Source of the DNA: CAYNLG01 sp964397995
GTDB taxonomy: Bacteria > Planctomycetota > Phycisphaerae > FEN-1346
DNA length: 5,201 nucleotides
Direction of reading: 5' to 3'
Assembly: GCA_964397995.1 (NCBI GenBank)
Contig: CAYNLG010000136.1
Location: 1 to 5,201, forward strand
Shown: piece by piece, positions 1 to 5,060 of the stretch
Position numbering within the stretch: the stretch's first letter is position 1
Layout of the letters: each line of letters begins with the position of its first letter
Position numbers and translations under genes: made by a program
Notes under the pieces: generated by a model
The model's database searches: none
The model's input: the letters and a program-made list of their open reading frames with translations, nothing else
Told to the model about the DNA's origin: nothing

Positions 1-567
1 CAGCCCTTGCGATGCCACTTTCCACCCCCTGTTGCGTTTCAGAGTTGAATCCGCACCCTGAAATGTCTGCTGAGGCACACGGCTAGGAAGGAACCGGGCC
101 AGCATGATCCAGAGCCGGGTCTCGCCGTCGGGCCACTTCAGACCATCGTCCTCTGACTTGCTCTGCACGAGTTCCACAATCTTCGCCGCGATGGGGCCGG
201 CCTTCACCGGCGGATTGCGCGGGTGTTTCTGCCTGAGACGGCCCCCCTCGCACGTGCACGTTCCCGCATCAAGGTCGAGACGCCAGGTCTGCAGTTCAGC
301 CCAGATCAAGCCCATCTTTGTGGCGCCGTGACGTTCGATGACGAAGGACAGTACAGGCGGCTCCCCGGACATCTCCGCGGTGCGACCGGGTATCTTCCAA
401 CCTTCCATCGCCTCTTCATGGCTCCCAATAACGGGCCATGCGGCCTCAAGAGCTTTCTCGACCGAAGCCACAGCGTGCGGGTCGGATACTGGGCCTGGTT
501 GCAGCGCGTCAAGAAGCGTCTGGAGTTCTTCAGGGTTGTGCCCGGAATCTTGGTGGTTGTTGGCCAT
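1..567 (-). CDS. Hypothetical protein, C-terminus beyond the window
   Basis: The minus-strand frame is open from an ATG at 567 to the window edge, giving 189 residues without a stop. An AGGAG ribosome site lies 9 nt upstream (577-581 on the plus strand), which supports this start. The protein begins MANNHQDSGHNPEEL and is soluble, with no signal peptide or membrane segment. Its middle (about residues 72-110, including FVIERHGATKMGLIWAELQ and a CTC pair at residues 104-106) looks like a mixed beta region, followed by a helix at about 125-137 and a Trp-rich stretch (KWPDGETRLWIM, 144-155). I do not recognise a named family; similar sequences seem familiar from mobile-element surroundings, but that is recall only. 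Base composition is visibly less GC-rich than the rest of the window, with many AAC, CAA, CTT and GAA codons, which fits a recently acquired gene. Function unknown. Confidence 0.8.
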   Translation of the reverse strand, partial: MANNHQDSGHNPEELQTLLDALQPGPVSDPHAVASVEKALEAAWPVIGSHEEAMEGWKIPGRTAEMSGEPPVLSFVIERHGATKMGLIWAELQTWRLDLDAGTCTCEGGRLRQKHPRNPPVKAGPIAAKIVELVQSKSEDDGLKWPDGETRLWIMLARFLPSRVPQQTFQGADSTLKRNRGWKVASQGL

Positions 568-807
568 CGCTTGGGTCTCCTGCTTCCTGAGCCGAGACTA
601 CCAACCTCACCGACGAAAGGAAAGGCCGGTCCGTTACGCGACCACGGCACGTGTGGCAGGGGGACCAACTTGGGCTGACGCGCGAGGACGGACTAAGTCT
701 ACTCCCGAACCCCGGCGGGGGCACCCATCCCGGCGGCTGTTCGACATGGCAAGGCGGCCTTTCGCGCTGGGGGGGGATGGGTACCGAAGGCGGCCGGCCG
801 CAATCGG
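568..807. other. Gene-free gap between two minus-strand genes
   Basis: This 240-bp stretch separates the end of the three-gene module from the next minus-strand gene. It contains the ribosome site of that next gene (577-581), an 8-G run at 769-776, and GC-rich patches such as GGCCGGCCGC near 790-800. I see no convincing terminator with a T-tract, no clear -35/-10 pair and no RNA gene. A promoter for the 567-start gene would be expected here but cannot be pinned down by eye. Confidence 0.5.
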
Positions 808-1587
808 CTACGACACCACCCCCGGGTCGCTGTTCCGCAGCAGCCCCACCGCCACCTCCCGCTGCCCGACCTGCAGGGCCGCCTGTGCCTTCGCGTCGGC
901 GACCCAGAGACGGGCGAGGGTGGGGTCATCGGCGTCTGTGCTATCTGCAGCGACGGCCTTTCCGATGGGGGGGATGCCCCCGTCTGGCGTCGCGTCGAAC
1001 ACGCCGACAAGCCTCGCGGCGTCCTTGGACACGCGCTCAAGGGCCGACTCCGCCTCGGGAAAGAGGATCGGCTGGCCGGCGAAGTAGCGGCGGCTGACGA
1101 GGGCCACGGCCTGCCGCAAGGCCGCCACCTCGCCGACCACGCCCGCGATGTCGGCCCGCACACCCGCCAAGTGCGGCGGTCGGTCCCCGTTTCCGCCGCG
1201 ACACCCGTGGCCGGCAGCCCGCAGCACCGCCACCTGAAGGCCACGCGAGGCCAGGGCCACCTTCAGCGCGGTCTCACGGGCCTGTTGCCGCACGTCCGCG
1301 TTGACCCCCGCCGCCAGGTGAAGCAGGAAGAGCACGTCCCGGGCCGCGTCGCGTTCGGCCGCCTCGATGGCCTCGGGCGGGGCCTTCCGCGTCCGCCGCC
1401 GCGCCGCCTTCCGCGCCGCCGTCGTCAGGGCCTCCCCGGGCCAGTCGAGCACGGATTGCCCGAGTACCGTCTGGCAGTAGGCGTGCAGCGATCCGGCCGC
1501 CCGGATGCCGTCAAGCCACCGCAGGACCTGCTGACGCGGCGTCAGGGCCGCCTCGACCCGCCTGAGTCGCCTCGCACCTGTTTTCAT
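808..1587 (-). CDS. Conserved-looking helical protein of unknown function (third gene of coupled module)
   Basis: This 259-residue protein starts at ATG 1587, whose first bases overlap the stop of the preceding gene (ATGA, 1587-1584). An AAGGA site sits 8 nt upstream. The same frame is open further upstream, but that extension lies antisense-free inside the neighbouring gene and reads as low-complexity Arg/Gly/Pro, so it is rejected. Visible parts: a basic N-terminus (KTGARRLRRVEAALTPRQQ, 2-20), a helix with VLRWLDGIRAAGSLHAY (21-37), a basic linker AARRRTRKAPPEA (61-73), a hydrophobic helix RDVLFLLHLAAGVNADV (83-99), and a mainly helical C-terminal half. No signal peptide or catalytic motif is evident. 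The N-terminal pattern 'LTP-x-Q-x-VL-x-WL ... AARDVLFLLHL' resembles an uncharacterised family I associate with mobile DNA, but this is recall. The overlap implies translational coupling with the zinc-motif protein upstream. Confidence 0.88.
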   Translation of the reverse strand: MKTGARRLRRVEAALTPRQQVLRWLDGIRAAGSLHAYCQTVLGQSVLDWPGEALTTAARKAARRRTRKAPPEAIEAAERDAARDVLFLLHLAAGVNADVRQQARETALKVALASRGLQVAVLRAAGHGCRGGNGDRPPHLAGVRADIAGVVGEVAALRQAVALVSRRYFAGQPILFPEAESALERVSKDAARLVGVFDATPDGGIPPIGKAVAADSTDADDPTLARLWVADAKAQAALQVGQREVAVGLLRNSDPGVVS

Positions 1588-2027
1588 GCCGCCCGTCCTT
1601 CCGGAAAGGGTGTCTCGGGTGTCAGCGGCTCGGTGTCGAACGCGGTCCCGGCTTCCGGGCCGCCGGCCGCCACAGCGGCCTCCAGCTTCGCGAGTCGCGT
1701 TTCCAGGTCCCCGACCTCCAGGGCCCGGAGCAGCGTCCCGCTCAGGTACCCAACCGTGTTGGCCACCTTCGGGTCCAGGTCGCCGCGCCGCACCTGGTTG
1801 ATCGTCTCCCCAAGCAGGGCCAACAAGTCCGCGACCGACCCCAGCGGCACGTCCGGTGTCCCGGAGGGCAGGACCTGAGCCTTGCCGACGCGGCCCCCGG
1901 CTTGCCGCGCGGCCCGGCGCTCGTCGGCCTTCGCGGGGTCGTGCGTGAAGCAATAGTCCGAGCCGCGCATGGCGTTGGCCCGGCACCGCGTCCCGTCGTC
2001 CTTCCGGTACGTGCATCGGTGTGCCAT
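1584..2027 (-). CDS. Small protein with N-terminal Cys3His zinc-binding motif
   Basis: This 147-residue protein starts at ATG 2027. Its AAGGAG ribosome site (2035-2040) lies inside the last codons of the preceding gene, so the two are likely translated together. The N-terminus carries Cys5, Cys15, Cys26 and His29 in the context DGTRCRANAMRGSDYCFTHD, a compact motif typical of small zinc-binding proteins found on phages and integrative elements. A basic Arg/Gly stretch (about 36-50) follows, then a helical region with SVADLLALLGETINQVRRGD (about 64-83) and a probable short coiled coil (LETRLAKLEAAVAA, about 107-120). The tail is acidic and Pro/Thr-rich. Zinc and nucleic-acid binding are inferred from the motif and basic linker; no enzymatic residues are visible. 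The stop overlaps the next start by ATGA. The partner genes on both sides are also unassigned, so this may be a module with a joint role, possibly DNA-related. Confidence 0.9.
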   Translation of the reverse strand: MAHRCTYRKDDGTRCRANAMRGSDYCFTHDPAKADERRAARQAGGRVGKAQVLPSGTPDVPLGSVADLLALLGETINQVRRGDLDPKVANTVGYLSGTLLRALEVGDLETRLAKLEAAVAAGGPEAGTAFDTEPLTPETPFPEGRAA

Positions 2028-2031
2028 CGGG

Positions 2032-2559
2032 TCACTCCTTCCTGCCAGACCTCAGGGCGGTCCCGCCGGCTTCGGACCGTTGCCAAAACGCCTCGGGGTT
2101 CCGTTCCTGCAGGTCGGCCATCTCGTGGAGGAGGGGATGGCCCGTCAGGGCCGCGTACTCCCTCAGGACCTCGCATTCGGCGCGGTGGGAGGCGGCACTG
2201 AACTCGGCATCCAGGGCCCTCACGTCGTCGGGTTCCTGGCCGAAGGGCCAGTCATCGTCCGGGTCGAGGCCGTGTTGTTGGCGGGGGGCGTCGAATCGGC
2301 CGGCGAAGTCCCGCTCGTAGAGCGGGTCCGTGCGGGCCTCCACCTCGGCCTCGACCATCGTGCGGATGCAGTGCAGGGCCTCGTCGGCCGTCAGCCGCCA
2401 CGCGTCGTAGGCGGCCAAGCCGAACGCGACCCGTTCGCCGACCGTTCGGGGGCGGCCCTCGGCCATCGCCCGGACGTCGCGCCAGAGCATTTGCTGCAGC
2501 CGCGCCTCGGCCATCGGCCGGCGGGCGATCAGTTCCAGGGCACTCAGGTCACCGTCCAT
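2032..2559 (-). CDS. Hypothetical helical protein, first gene of coupled module
   Basis: This 175-residue protein starts at ATG 2559 with GGGGAG 9 nt upstream (2569-2574). It begins MDGDLSALELIARRPMAEAR and appears almost wholly helical and acidic, with many Ala, Glu, Asp and Arg residues. It has no signal peptide, membrane segment or recognised motif. A central Asp-rich loop (HGLDPDDDWPFGQEPDD, about 95-111) separates two helical halves. The stop is only 4 nt from the start of the zinc-motif gene, whose ribosome site is built from its last codons (Lys-Glu), so the genes form one transcription unit. I do not recognise the family. The placement just inside a probable integration boundary suggests accessory DNA, perhaps element maintenance or packaging, but nothing in the sequence proves this. 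Confidence 0.87.
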   Translation of the reverse strand: MDGDLSALELIARRPMAEARLQQMLWRDVRAMAEGRPRTVGERVAFGLAAYDAWRLTADEALHCIRTMVEAEVEARTDPLYERDFAGRFDAPRQQHGLDPDDDWPFGQEPDDVRALDAEFSAASHRAECEVLREYAALTGHPLLHEMADLQERNPEAFWQRSEAGGTALRSGRKE

Positions 2560-2623
2560 CGTGCGTGTCTCCCCTCTGGGGCCCCCTGACGACGCATGGG
2601 CGTCCGCAGGAGACCGTCACAAG

Positions 2624-2890
2624 TTAACAAGACCCCGTACCCCCATCGTTTTCGCCTATTGAGGCCCGAACGAGGGCCAGAATGCCCGCCTTCACCGCTT
2701 TGGGCAGGGCCGGCCAGGCGTCGAGGATAGCCTGCAGATCGGGGTCGCTGGGGGCCCAATCGGGCCTCTGAGGGGCGAAATCCGCGTCAAGCGCACCGGA
2801 TGGCGCACCGCCCGGTCTTTCTGAAACCGCTAAGTCCTTGCTTTCACAAGCACTTACGTTTTTCTGTTCCAGTCCCCTTGGGGGTACCAA
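2624..2890 (-). CDS. Possible integrase-tail ORF across the attachment site (may not be a standalone gene)
   Basis: This 88-codon frame opens with TTG at 2890, right beside a terminator hairpin; there is no ATG start and no ribosome site. Its first residues (LVPPRGLEQKNVS) are what the reverse complement of a tRNA 3' end encodes. The same 'VPPRGLEP'-type phrase is well known in ORFs that run out of integrated elements through a tRNA attachment site. The second half, PDLQAILDAWPALPKAVKAGILALVRA (about residues 50-76), is a plausible amphipathic helix pair resembling short tails I recall next to tyrosine integrases in planctomycetes. It could be a degenerate integrase end, a short protein started further in, or a frame kept open only by the conserved DNA site. 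No integrase catalytic residues (Arg, His-x-x-Arg, Tyr) are present. Whether it is translated is doubtful. Confidence 0.42.
   Translation of the reverse strand: MVPPRGLEQKNVSACESKDLAVSERPGGAPSGALDADFAPQRPDWAPSDPDLQAILDAWPALPKAVKAGILALVRASIGENDGGTGSC
2831..2856. repeat. 10-6-10 inverted repeat, possible recombinase core site
   Basis: The arms TAAGTCCTTG and CAAGCACTTA flank a 6-base centre, CTTTCA. They are complementary at nine of ten positions; the exception is a C-C pair. Tyrosine-recombinase core sites such as dif have arms of about 11 bp around a 6-8 bp spacer, so the layout fits. It lies 10 bases from the tRNA 3' end remnant, in an AT-richer patch. It could also be a simple hairpin. Direct evidence is symmetry only. 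Confidence 0.45.
2866..2889 (+). other. tRNA 3'-end remnant, probable attachment site
   Basis: The sequence opens with GTTCCAGTCCCC and ends GGGGGTACCA. This matches a tRNA T-loop (GTTCRANTC with C in place of the purine), the 3' T-stem strand, a 7-nt acceptor strand, discriminator A and an encoded CCA. The 5' T-stem strand (a GGGG-type run) is absent; TTTTTCT stands there instead, and no D-arm or anticodon arm can be folded upstream, so this is not a complete tRNA. A terminator hairpin follows at once, as after a real tRNA gene. Elements that integrate into tRNA genes leave just such a displaced 3' fragment at one end, which would put the element to the left. Confidence 0.6.
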
Positions 2891-2924
2891 TGAAAAAGCC
2901 CGCTCAGGCGGGCTGTTTCATTGG
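2887..2924. terminator. Near-perfect 38-nt terminator hairpin
   Basis: The arms 2887-2903 and 2908-2924 pair at 16 of 17 positions around the loop TCAG; the only mismatch is A2896-G2915. The GC-rich core is GCCCGC/GCGGGC, followed by TGTTTC on the plus strand and TTTTTC on the minus strand, so it could work in both directions. Its position immediately after the tRNA-like CCA suggests it was the tRNA gene's own terminator. Confidence 0.8.
2898..2922 (+). repeat. Direct repeat copy 1 (hairpin core plus tail)
   Basis: GCCCGC, a 4-nt loop (TCAG), then GCGGGCTGTTTCATT. The same layout recurs 156 bp downstream with only the loop changed, and both copies continue into TTGG or TTTGG. The pair brackets the spacer with inverted repeats. 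Confidence 0.85.
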
Positions 2925-2925
2925 C

Positions 2926-3038
2926 AGAGCAGGAGAGGGTAGAAAGGAGAAAGTAGACACGGCAACAGAGGCCAGACGGCTCGAAGGCGCGCGCCCGGCG
3001 CCGGGCTCTCTCTCCTGCGGTCTCCTGCTCTACTTTCT
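2926..3038. repeat. Nested inverted repeats in the spacer between the two hairpins
   Basis: AGAGCAGGAGA (2926-2936) is the exact reverse complement of 3021-3031, and AGAAAGTAGA (2948-2957) is the exact reverse complement of 3029-3038. Two further near-matches of GGAGAG(GG)TAGAAAG type lie within the same arms. The centre holds a perfect 14-bp palindrome, GCCCGGCGCCGGGC (2993-3006), and TCTCCTGC occurs twice, at 3011 and 3021. The left arm is purine-rich and the right arm pyrimidine-rich. This may be a structured intergenic repeat, a miniature-element remnant or an RNA fold. No coding potential is credible here. Confidence 0.6.
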
Positions 3039-3053
3039 ACTCTCCGGTCTTCG

Positions 3054-3078
3054 GCCCGCATCGGCGGGCTGTTTCATT
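3054..3078 (+). terminator. Second hairpin, direct repeat copy 2
   Basis: GCCCGC, loop ATCG, then GCGGGCTGTTTCATT: the last 15 nt are identical to copy 1. The stem is 6 bp plus a possible G-T pair (3053/3070), so it is shorter than copy 1, where the outer arms also pair. It may act as a weak terminator on the plus strand, insulating the hydrolase gene from upstream transcription. Confidence 0.55.
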
Positions 3079-3154
3079 TGGGAACAAGAGGGTGGCTGGA
3101 GCGGGCAAAGGGCGCGCGGCGGCGTGGCGCGGTGCTCGCGCGGGCGGCGCAGCG

Positions 3155-3183
3155 TTGACCGGCAGGCGCGGGCGGGCTACAGT
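3155..3183 (+). promoter_or_regulatory. Sigma70-like promoter of the hydrolase gene
   Basis: TTGACC (3155-3160) and TACAGT (3178-3183) are separated by exactly 17 nt. They match the -35 consensus at 5 of 6 positions and the -10 consensus at 4 of 6. Initiation near 3190 would give a leader of about 35 nt before the ATG at 3225. Its placement in otherwise GC-rich, gene-free DNA supports the call. Confidence 0.6.
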
Positions 3184-3224
3184 AGGGCCGCATCGGACCC
3201 GAAGGTCTCGTGGGGGAGCCCGCC

Positions 3225-4493
3225 ATGCGCGTTGCGCTCGGCTGTCTCGTTCTGCTGATTGCCGTGTCTGCCGTTGGCGCCATCGCCTCGCCCGAGACGG
3301 GGGCGCGCCTGAAGGGATCGCCGGCTGGCGCCATCGCCTTCCCGGGCACGGGTGCATCCTCGACCGAATTCCCCGTTGCCGTCGCCGCCGCCGAGACGGC
3401 CGGGACGGGGTCGGCCGACGCGGACGTCGCGGGTGAGGCCGGGGGGCCGCCGCTCGACGCGCTGCTGCCGGGTGTCTGGCGGGGAATGCACACGGCGGGC
3501 GGGGCCACGTTCCACCATCGCATCGAGGTCAGCAAGAGCCGGCGCGGCTTCGTGGGCAAGGGCGTCCTCTGGCTCGGGATGAGCGAAGCGCAAGCGCGGG
3601 CGGCCGCGGCACGGCGGCTGCGCGGCGCCCATCCGAAGGCCATGGTCGTTGCCCAGACGTTCGCCGTGACGCTTGAGGGCGAGACCGTCACCTTTCGCGG
3701 GGCCGGGGCCCAGCCCGTCTTCGGCTGCAAGGGCAACTACCACCCGGACGTCTTCTCGGGCACGCTGAAGGCGCCCGGCGTGGTGACGGGCGGCGCGGCC
3801 GACGCGGGGGAGGGCGGCGGGACGTTCCAGCTTTGGCGGGAGGGGGCGCTCGAGACGCCCTTGCCGCTTGACCTCGAGGCGGGGCGGACGCACGACTTGG
3901 GCTGCGTCGATGGCGGCAGGTACCATTACAAGGTTCACATTCCCAGGGGGTATGACCCGGCGACGCCGACACCGGTGCTCATCAACTTCTCCCCCGGCGG
4001 CCGCGCGGGGCCACTGTCGAAGGAGAAGGCCGACGAGCTCGGCTGGCTGATGGCGGGCCTGGCCGAGTCGAAGAACGGGCCGGTGCAGCCATCGTGCGAG
4101 AACGCGGCGGCGGTGCTATTCGACCTGCGGCGGCGGTTCAAGGTGGACCCGCGCAGGGCCTATTTCTCCGGGATGAGCGGTGGGTCGCGGATGGCGTCCT
4201 GGGCGGCCATTCTGCACGCCGAGGCGTGCGCGGGCGTCATCATGATTGCCGCCGGCCAGTACAACGGGATGCCCGACCGGTCGAAGCCGATCTTCTTCAT
4301 CATCGGCGAGAAGGACACGATGTGCGGCGACGAGGTGAGGGGCCTCTACGAGGCGGAGAAGCGGGCCGGCCGCCGGTGCGACATCATCATCCATCCGGGC
4401 GGCCACGGCTGGGGCCGCAAGCAGGATCACGCGGCAGCGGTGCAGTGGCTCCAGGACCAGTGGGCGGGGACGGCGACGCCGCCGGCGTTCTGA
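3225..4493 (+). CDS. Secreted alpha/beta hydrolase (PHB depolymerase/esterase-like) with extra N-terminal domain
   Basis: ATG 3225 is preferred over GTG 3210 because GGGGGAG (3212-3218) lies 6 nt before it and the signal peptide then begins properly. The 422-residue product has a signal peptide (MRVALGCLVLLIAVSAVGAIA, likely cut after Ala21), a low-complexity Ala/Gly linker to about 76, and an unassigned beta-rich domain from about 77 to 205. That domain begins LPGVWRG (Trp85), a start like lipocalin-type barrels, and ends GTFQLWR. The hydrolase domain runs from about 225, with YKVHIPRGYDP, INFSPGG (oxyanion region) and the nucleophile elbow GMSGGS (Ser318). Asp364 (GEKDTM) and His394 (GGHGWG) complete a plausible triad. 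The domain resembles secreted esterases and polyhydroxybutyrate depolymerases, so ester cleavage outside the cytoplasm is likely; the substrate is unknown. The gene has its own promoter. A 48-nt gap leads to the Fpg-like gene, with no terminator seen. Confidence 0.92.
   Translation: MRVALGCLVLLIAVSAVGAIASPETGARLKGSPAGAIAFPGTGASSTEFPVAVAAAETAGTGSADADVAGEAGGPPLDALLPGVWRGMHTAGGATFHHRIEVSKSRRGFVGKGVLWLGMSEAQARAAAARRLRGAHPKAMVVAQTFAVTLEGETVTFRGAGAQPVFGCKGNYHPDVFSGTLKAPGVVTGGAADAGEGGGTFQLWREGALETPLPLDLEAGRTHDLGCVDGGRYHYKVHIPRGYDPATPTPVLINFSPGGRAGPLSKEKADELGWLMAGLAESKNGPVQPSCENAAAVLFDLRRRFKVDPRRAYFSGMSGGSRMASWAAILHAEACAGVIMIAAGQYNGMPDRSKPIFFIIGEKDTMCGDEVRGLYEAEKRAGRRCDIIIHPGGHGWGRKQDHAAAVQWLQDQWAGTATPPAF
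3270..3355 (+). repeat. Imperfect tandem repeat of 51 bp (17 codons) in the hydrolase gene
   Basis: TGGCGCCATCGCCT occurs at 3275-3288 and again at 3326-3339, exactly 51 bp apart, with further similarity on both sides. At protein level GAIASPETGA (residues 18-27) recurs as GAIAFPGTGA (35-44). The first copy contains the predicted signal-peptidase site, so the duplication copied the cleavage region into the linker. Confidence 0.75.
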
Positions 4494-4541
4494 TCACGGC
4501 GGCCGCACCGGCGGCAACGCGGAGATGGGAGGGTGGCCGCC

Positions 4542-5060
4542 ATGAGGGAATGGCCGGAAGCTGTGACGGTGGCCGGGCAGATTGGCCGGACGCTCGCTGG
4601 CCGGTGGATTGCCGAGTCCGAGCGGGAGACCCACCCGCACAAGTGCTTCTTCTACACGCGACCACGGGCCGACTACGAGAGGCTGCTTCCCGGGCGCACG
4701 CTTCGCGAGGCGACGCCGCGCGGCAACCACGTCGACGTCGGGCTCGACGACGCCCTGGTGCTCCAGCTCGGCGACGGGGGCGTGCGGATCCTGCTCCACG
4801 AATCGGGCGGGGCGCTGCCGCCGAAGCGTCACCTGCTTCTGCGGTTGGAGGACGGGTCGGCCCTGACGGTCACGGTCGCCGGGTGGGGGGCGGTGCGGCT
4901 CTTCGACGCCGACGGATATGCGGCCTCGCAGGCGAAGGAGGCCGGGCCCGAGGTGCGGCACGGGGGTCGAGAAGTTAGGTTTCCTGGGCGGCACGTGCTC
5001 CGTCTGCGCGGCGTGCCAGCCTACCCCGCAAGCCGCCGGCGAAGGAGCCACGATGGCTGA
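4542..5060 (+). pseudogene. Fpg/Nei-like DNA glycosylase homologue with internal deletion and frameshift
   Basis: ATG 4542 has GGGAGGG 8 nt upstream. The frame runs 172 codons to TGA 5060, but only about the first 135 look like real protein. Residues 1-130 match the N-terminal domain of the Fpg/Nei fold: MREWPEAVTVAGQI, then HPHKCFFY (31-38), LLPGRTLREATPRGN (48-62), VRILLHESGG and KRHLLLRLEDGSALTV. They resemble the variant branch beginning 'MIE(L/I)PEA' rather than true MutM: Arg2 replaces the catalytic Pro, and Asn62 stands near where Fpg has its active-site Lys. The helix-two-turn-helix region is missing. The zinc finger survives in another frame (4945-5019), so the tail RHGGREVRFPGR... 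is out-of-frame sequence. Family members are usually about 250-280 residues. I infer a deletion of roughly 100 codons near 4930-4950, not a multiple of three. An assembly error is possible. The end overlaps the next gene by 8 nt. Confidence 0.75.
4945..5019 (+). other. Out-of-frame remnant of the Fpg-type zinc finger
   Basis: In the frame of the downstream gene, Cys codons at 4954, 5005 and 5014 give C-x16-C-x2-C, exactly the spacing of the last three cysteines of the Fpg zinc finger. The first Cys would fall at 4945-4947, where GGC (Gly) now stands, perhaps the deletion joint. The intervening residues GTGVEKLGFLGGTCSV and the closing CQP are typical of this family's end. This frame has no stop before the next gene's ATG, so the original stop is also lost. 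Confidence 0.72.

Noticed and set aside
634..747. 37-codon minus-strand frame in the 568-807 gap
   Set aside because: It has no ribosome site, an Arg/Pro/Val-rich sequence and no resemblance to known small proteins; chance is likely in GC-rich DNA.
769..776. 8-G run as a phase-variation tract
   Set aside because: It lies in a gene-free gap with no coding frame or promoter spacing that it could switch.
1171..1878. Long plus-strand frame opposite the three-gene module
   Set aside because: It is Arg/Pro-rich and lacks a ribosome site; it mirrors well-formed minus-strand genes, as expected for GC-rich antisense frames.
1588..2016. Upstream extension of the 808-1587 gene in the same frame
   Set aside because: It lies fully inside the zinc-motif gene in another frame, is low-complexity Arg/Gly/Pro, and the ATG at 1587 has both a ribosome site and an ATGA overlap.
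2790..2889. Complete tRNA gene on the plus strand
   Set aside because: Only the T-loop, 3' T-stem strand and acceptor end fit. The 5' T-stem strand, anticodon arm, D-arm and 5' acceptor strand cannot be found upstream.
2925..3050. CRISPR array in the repeat spacer
   Set aside because: The repeats are inverted and few, without regular spacing or unique spacers.
2800..3258. Plus-strand frame through the attachment site and hairpins
   Set aside because: It reads through two terminators and the inverted-repeat spacer; its repeated AGCFI peptide is only a translation of the hairpin repeat.
3177..3938. Long minus-strand frame opposite the hydrolase gene
   Set aside because: It is Arg/Pro/Ala-rich shadow sequence; the plus-strand gene has a promoter, signal peptide and catalytic motifs.
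4094..4978. Plus-strand frame overlapping the hydrolase and Fpg-like genes
   Set aside because: It spans two recognisable genes in the wrong frame, with Gly/Arg-rich low-complexity content.
4918..5052. Earlier in-frame ATG for the UroD-like gene at 4918
   Set aside because: It would add a poly-Arg stretch and the zinc-finger remnant; ATG 5053 has a strong ribosome site and matches the family's usual start.
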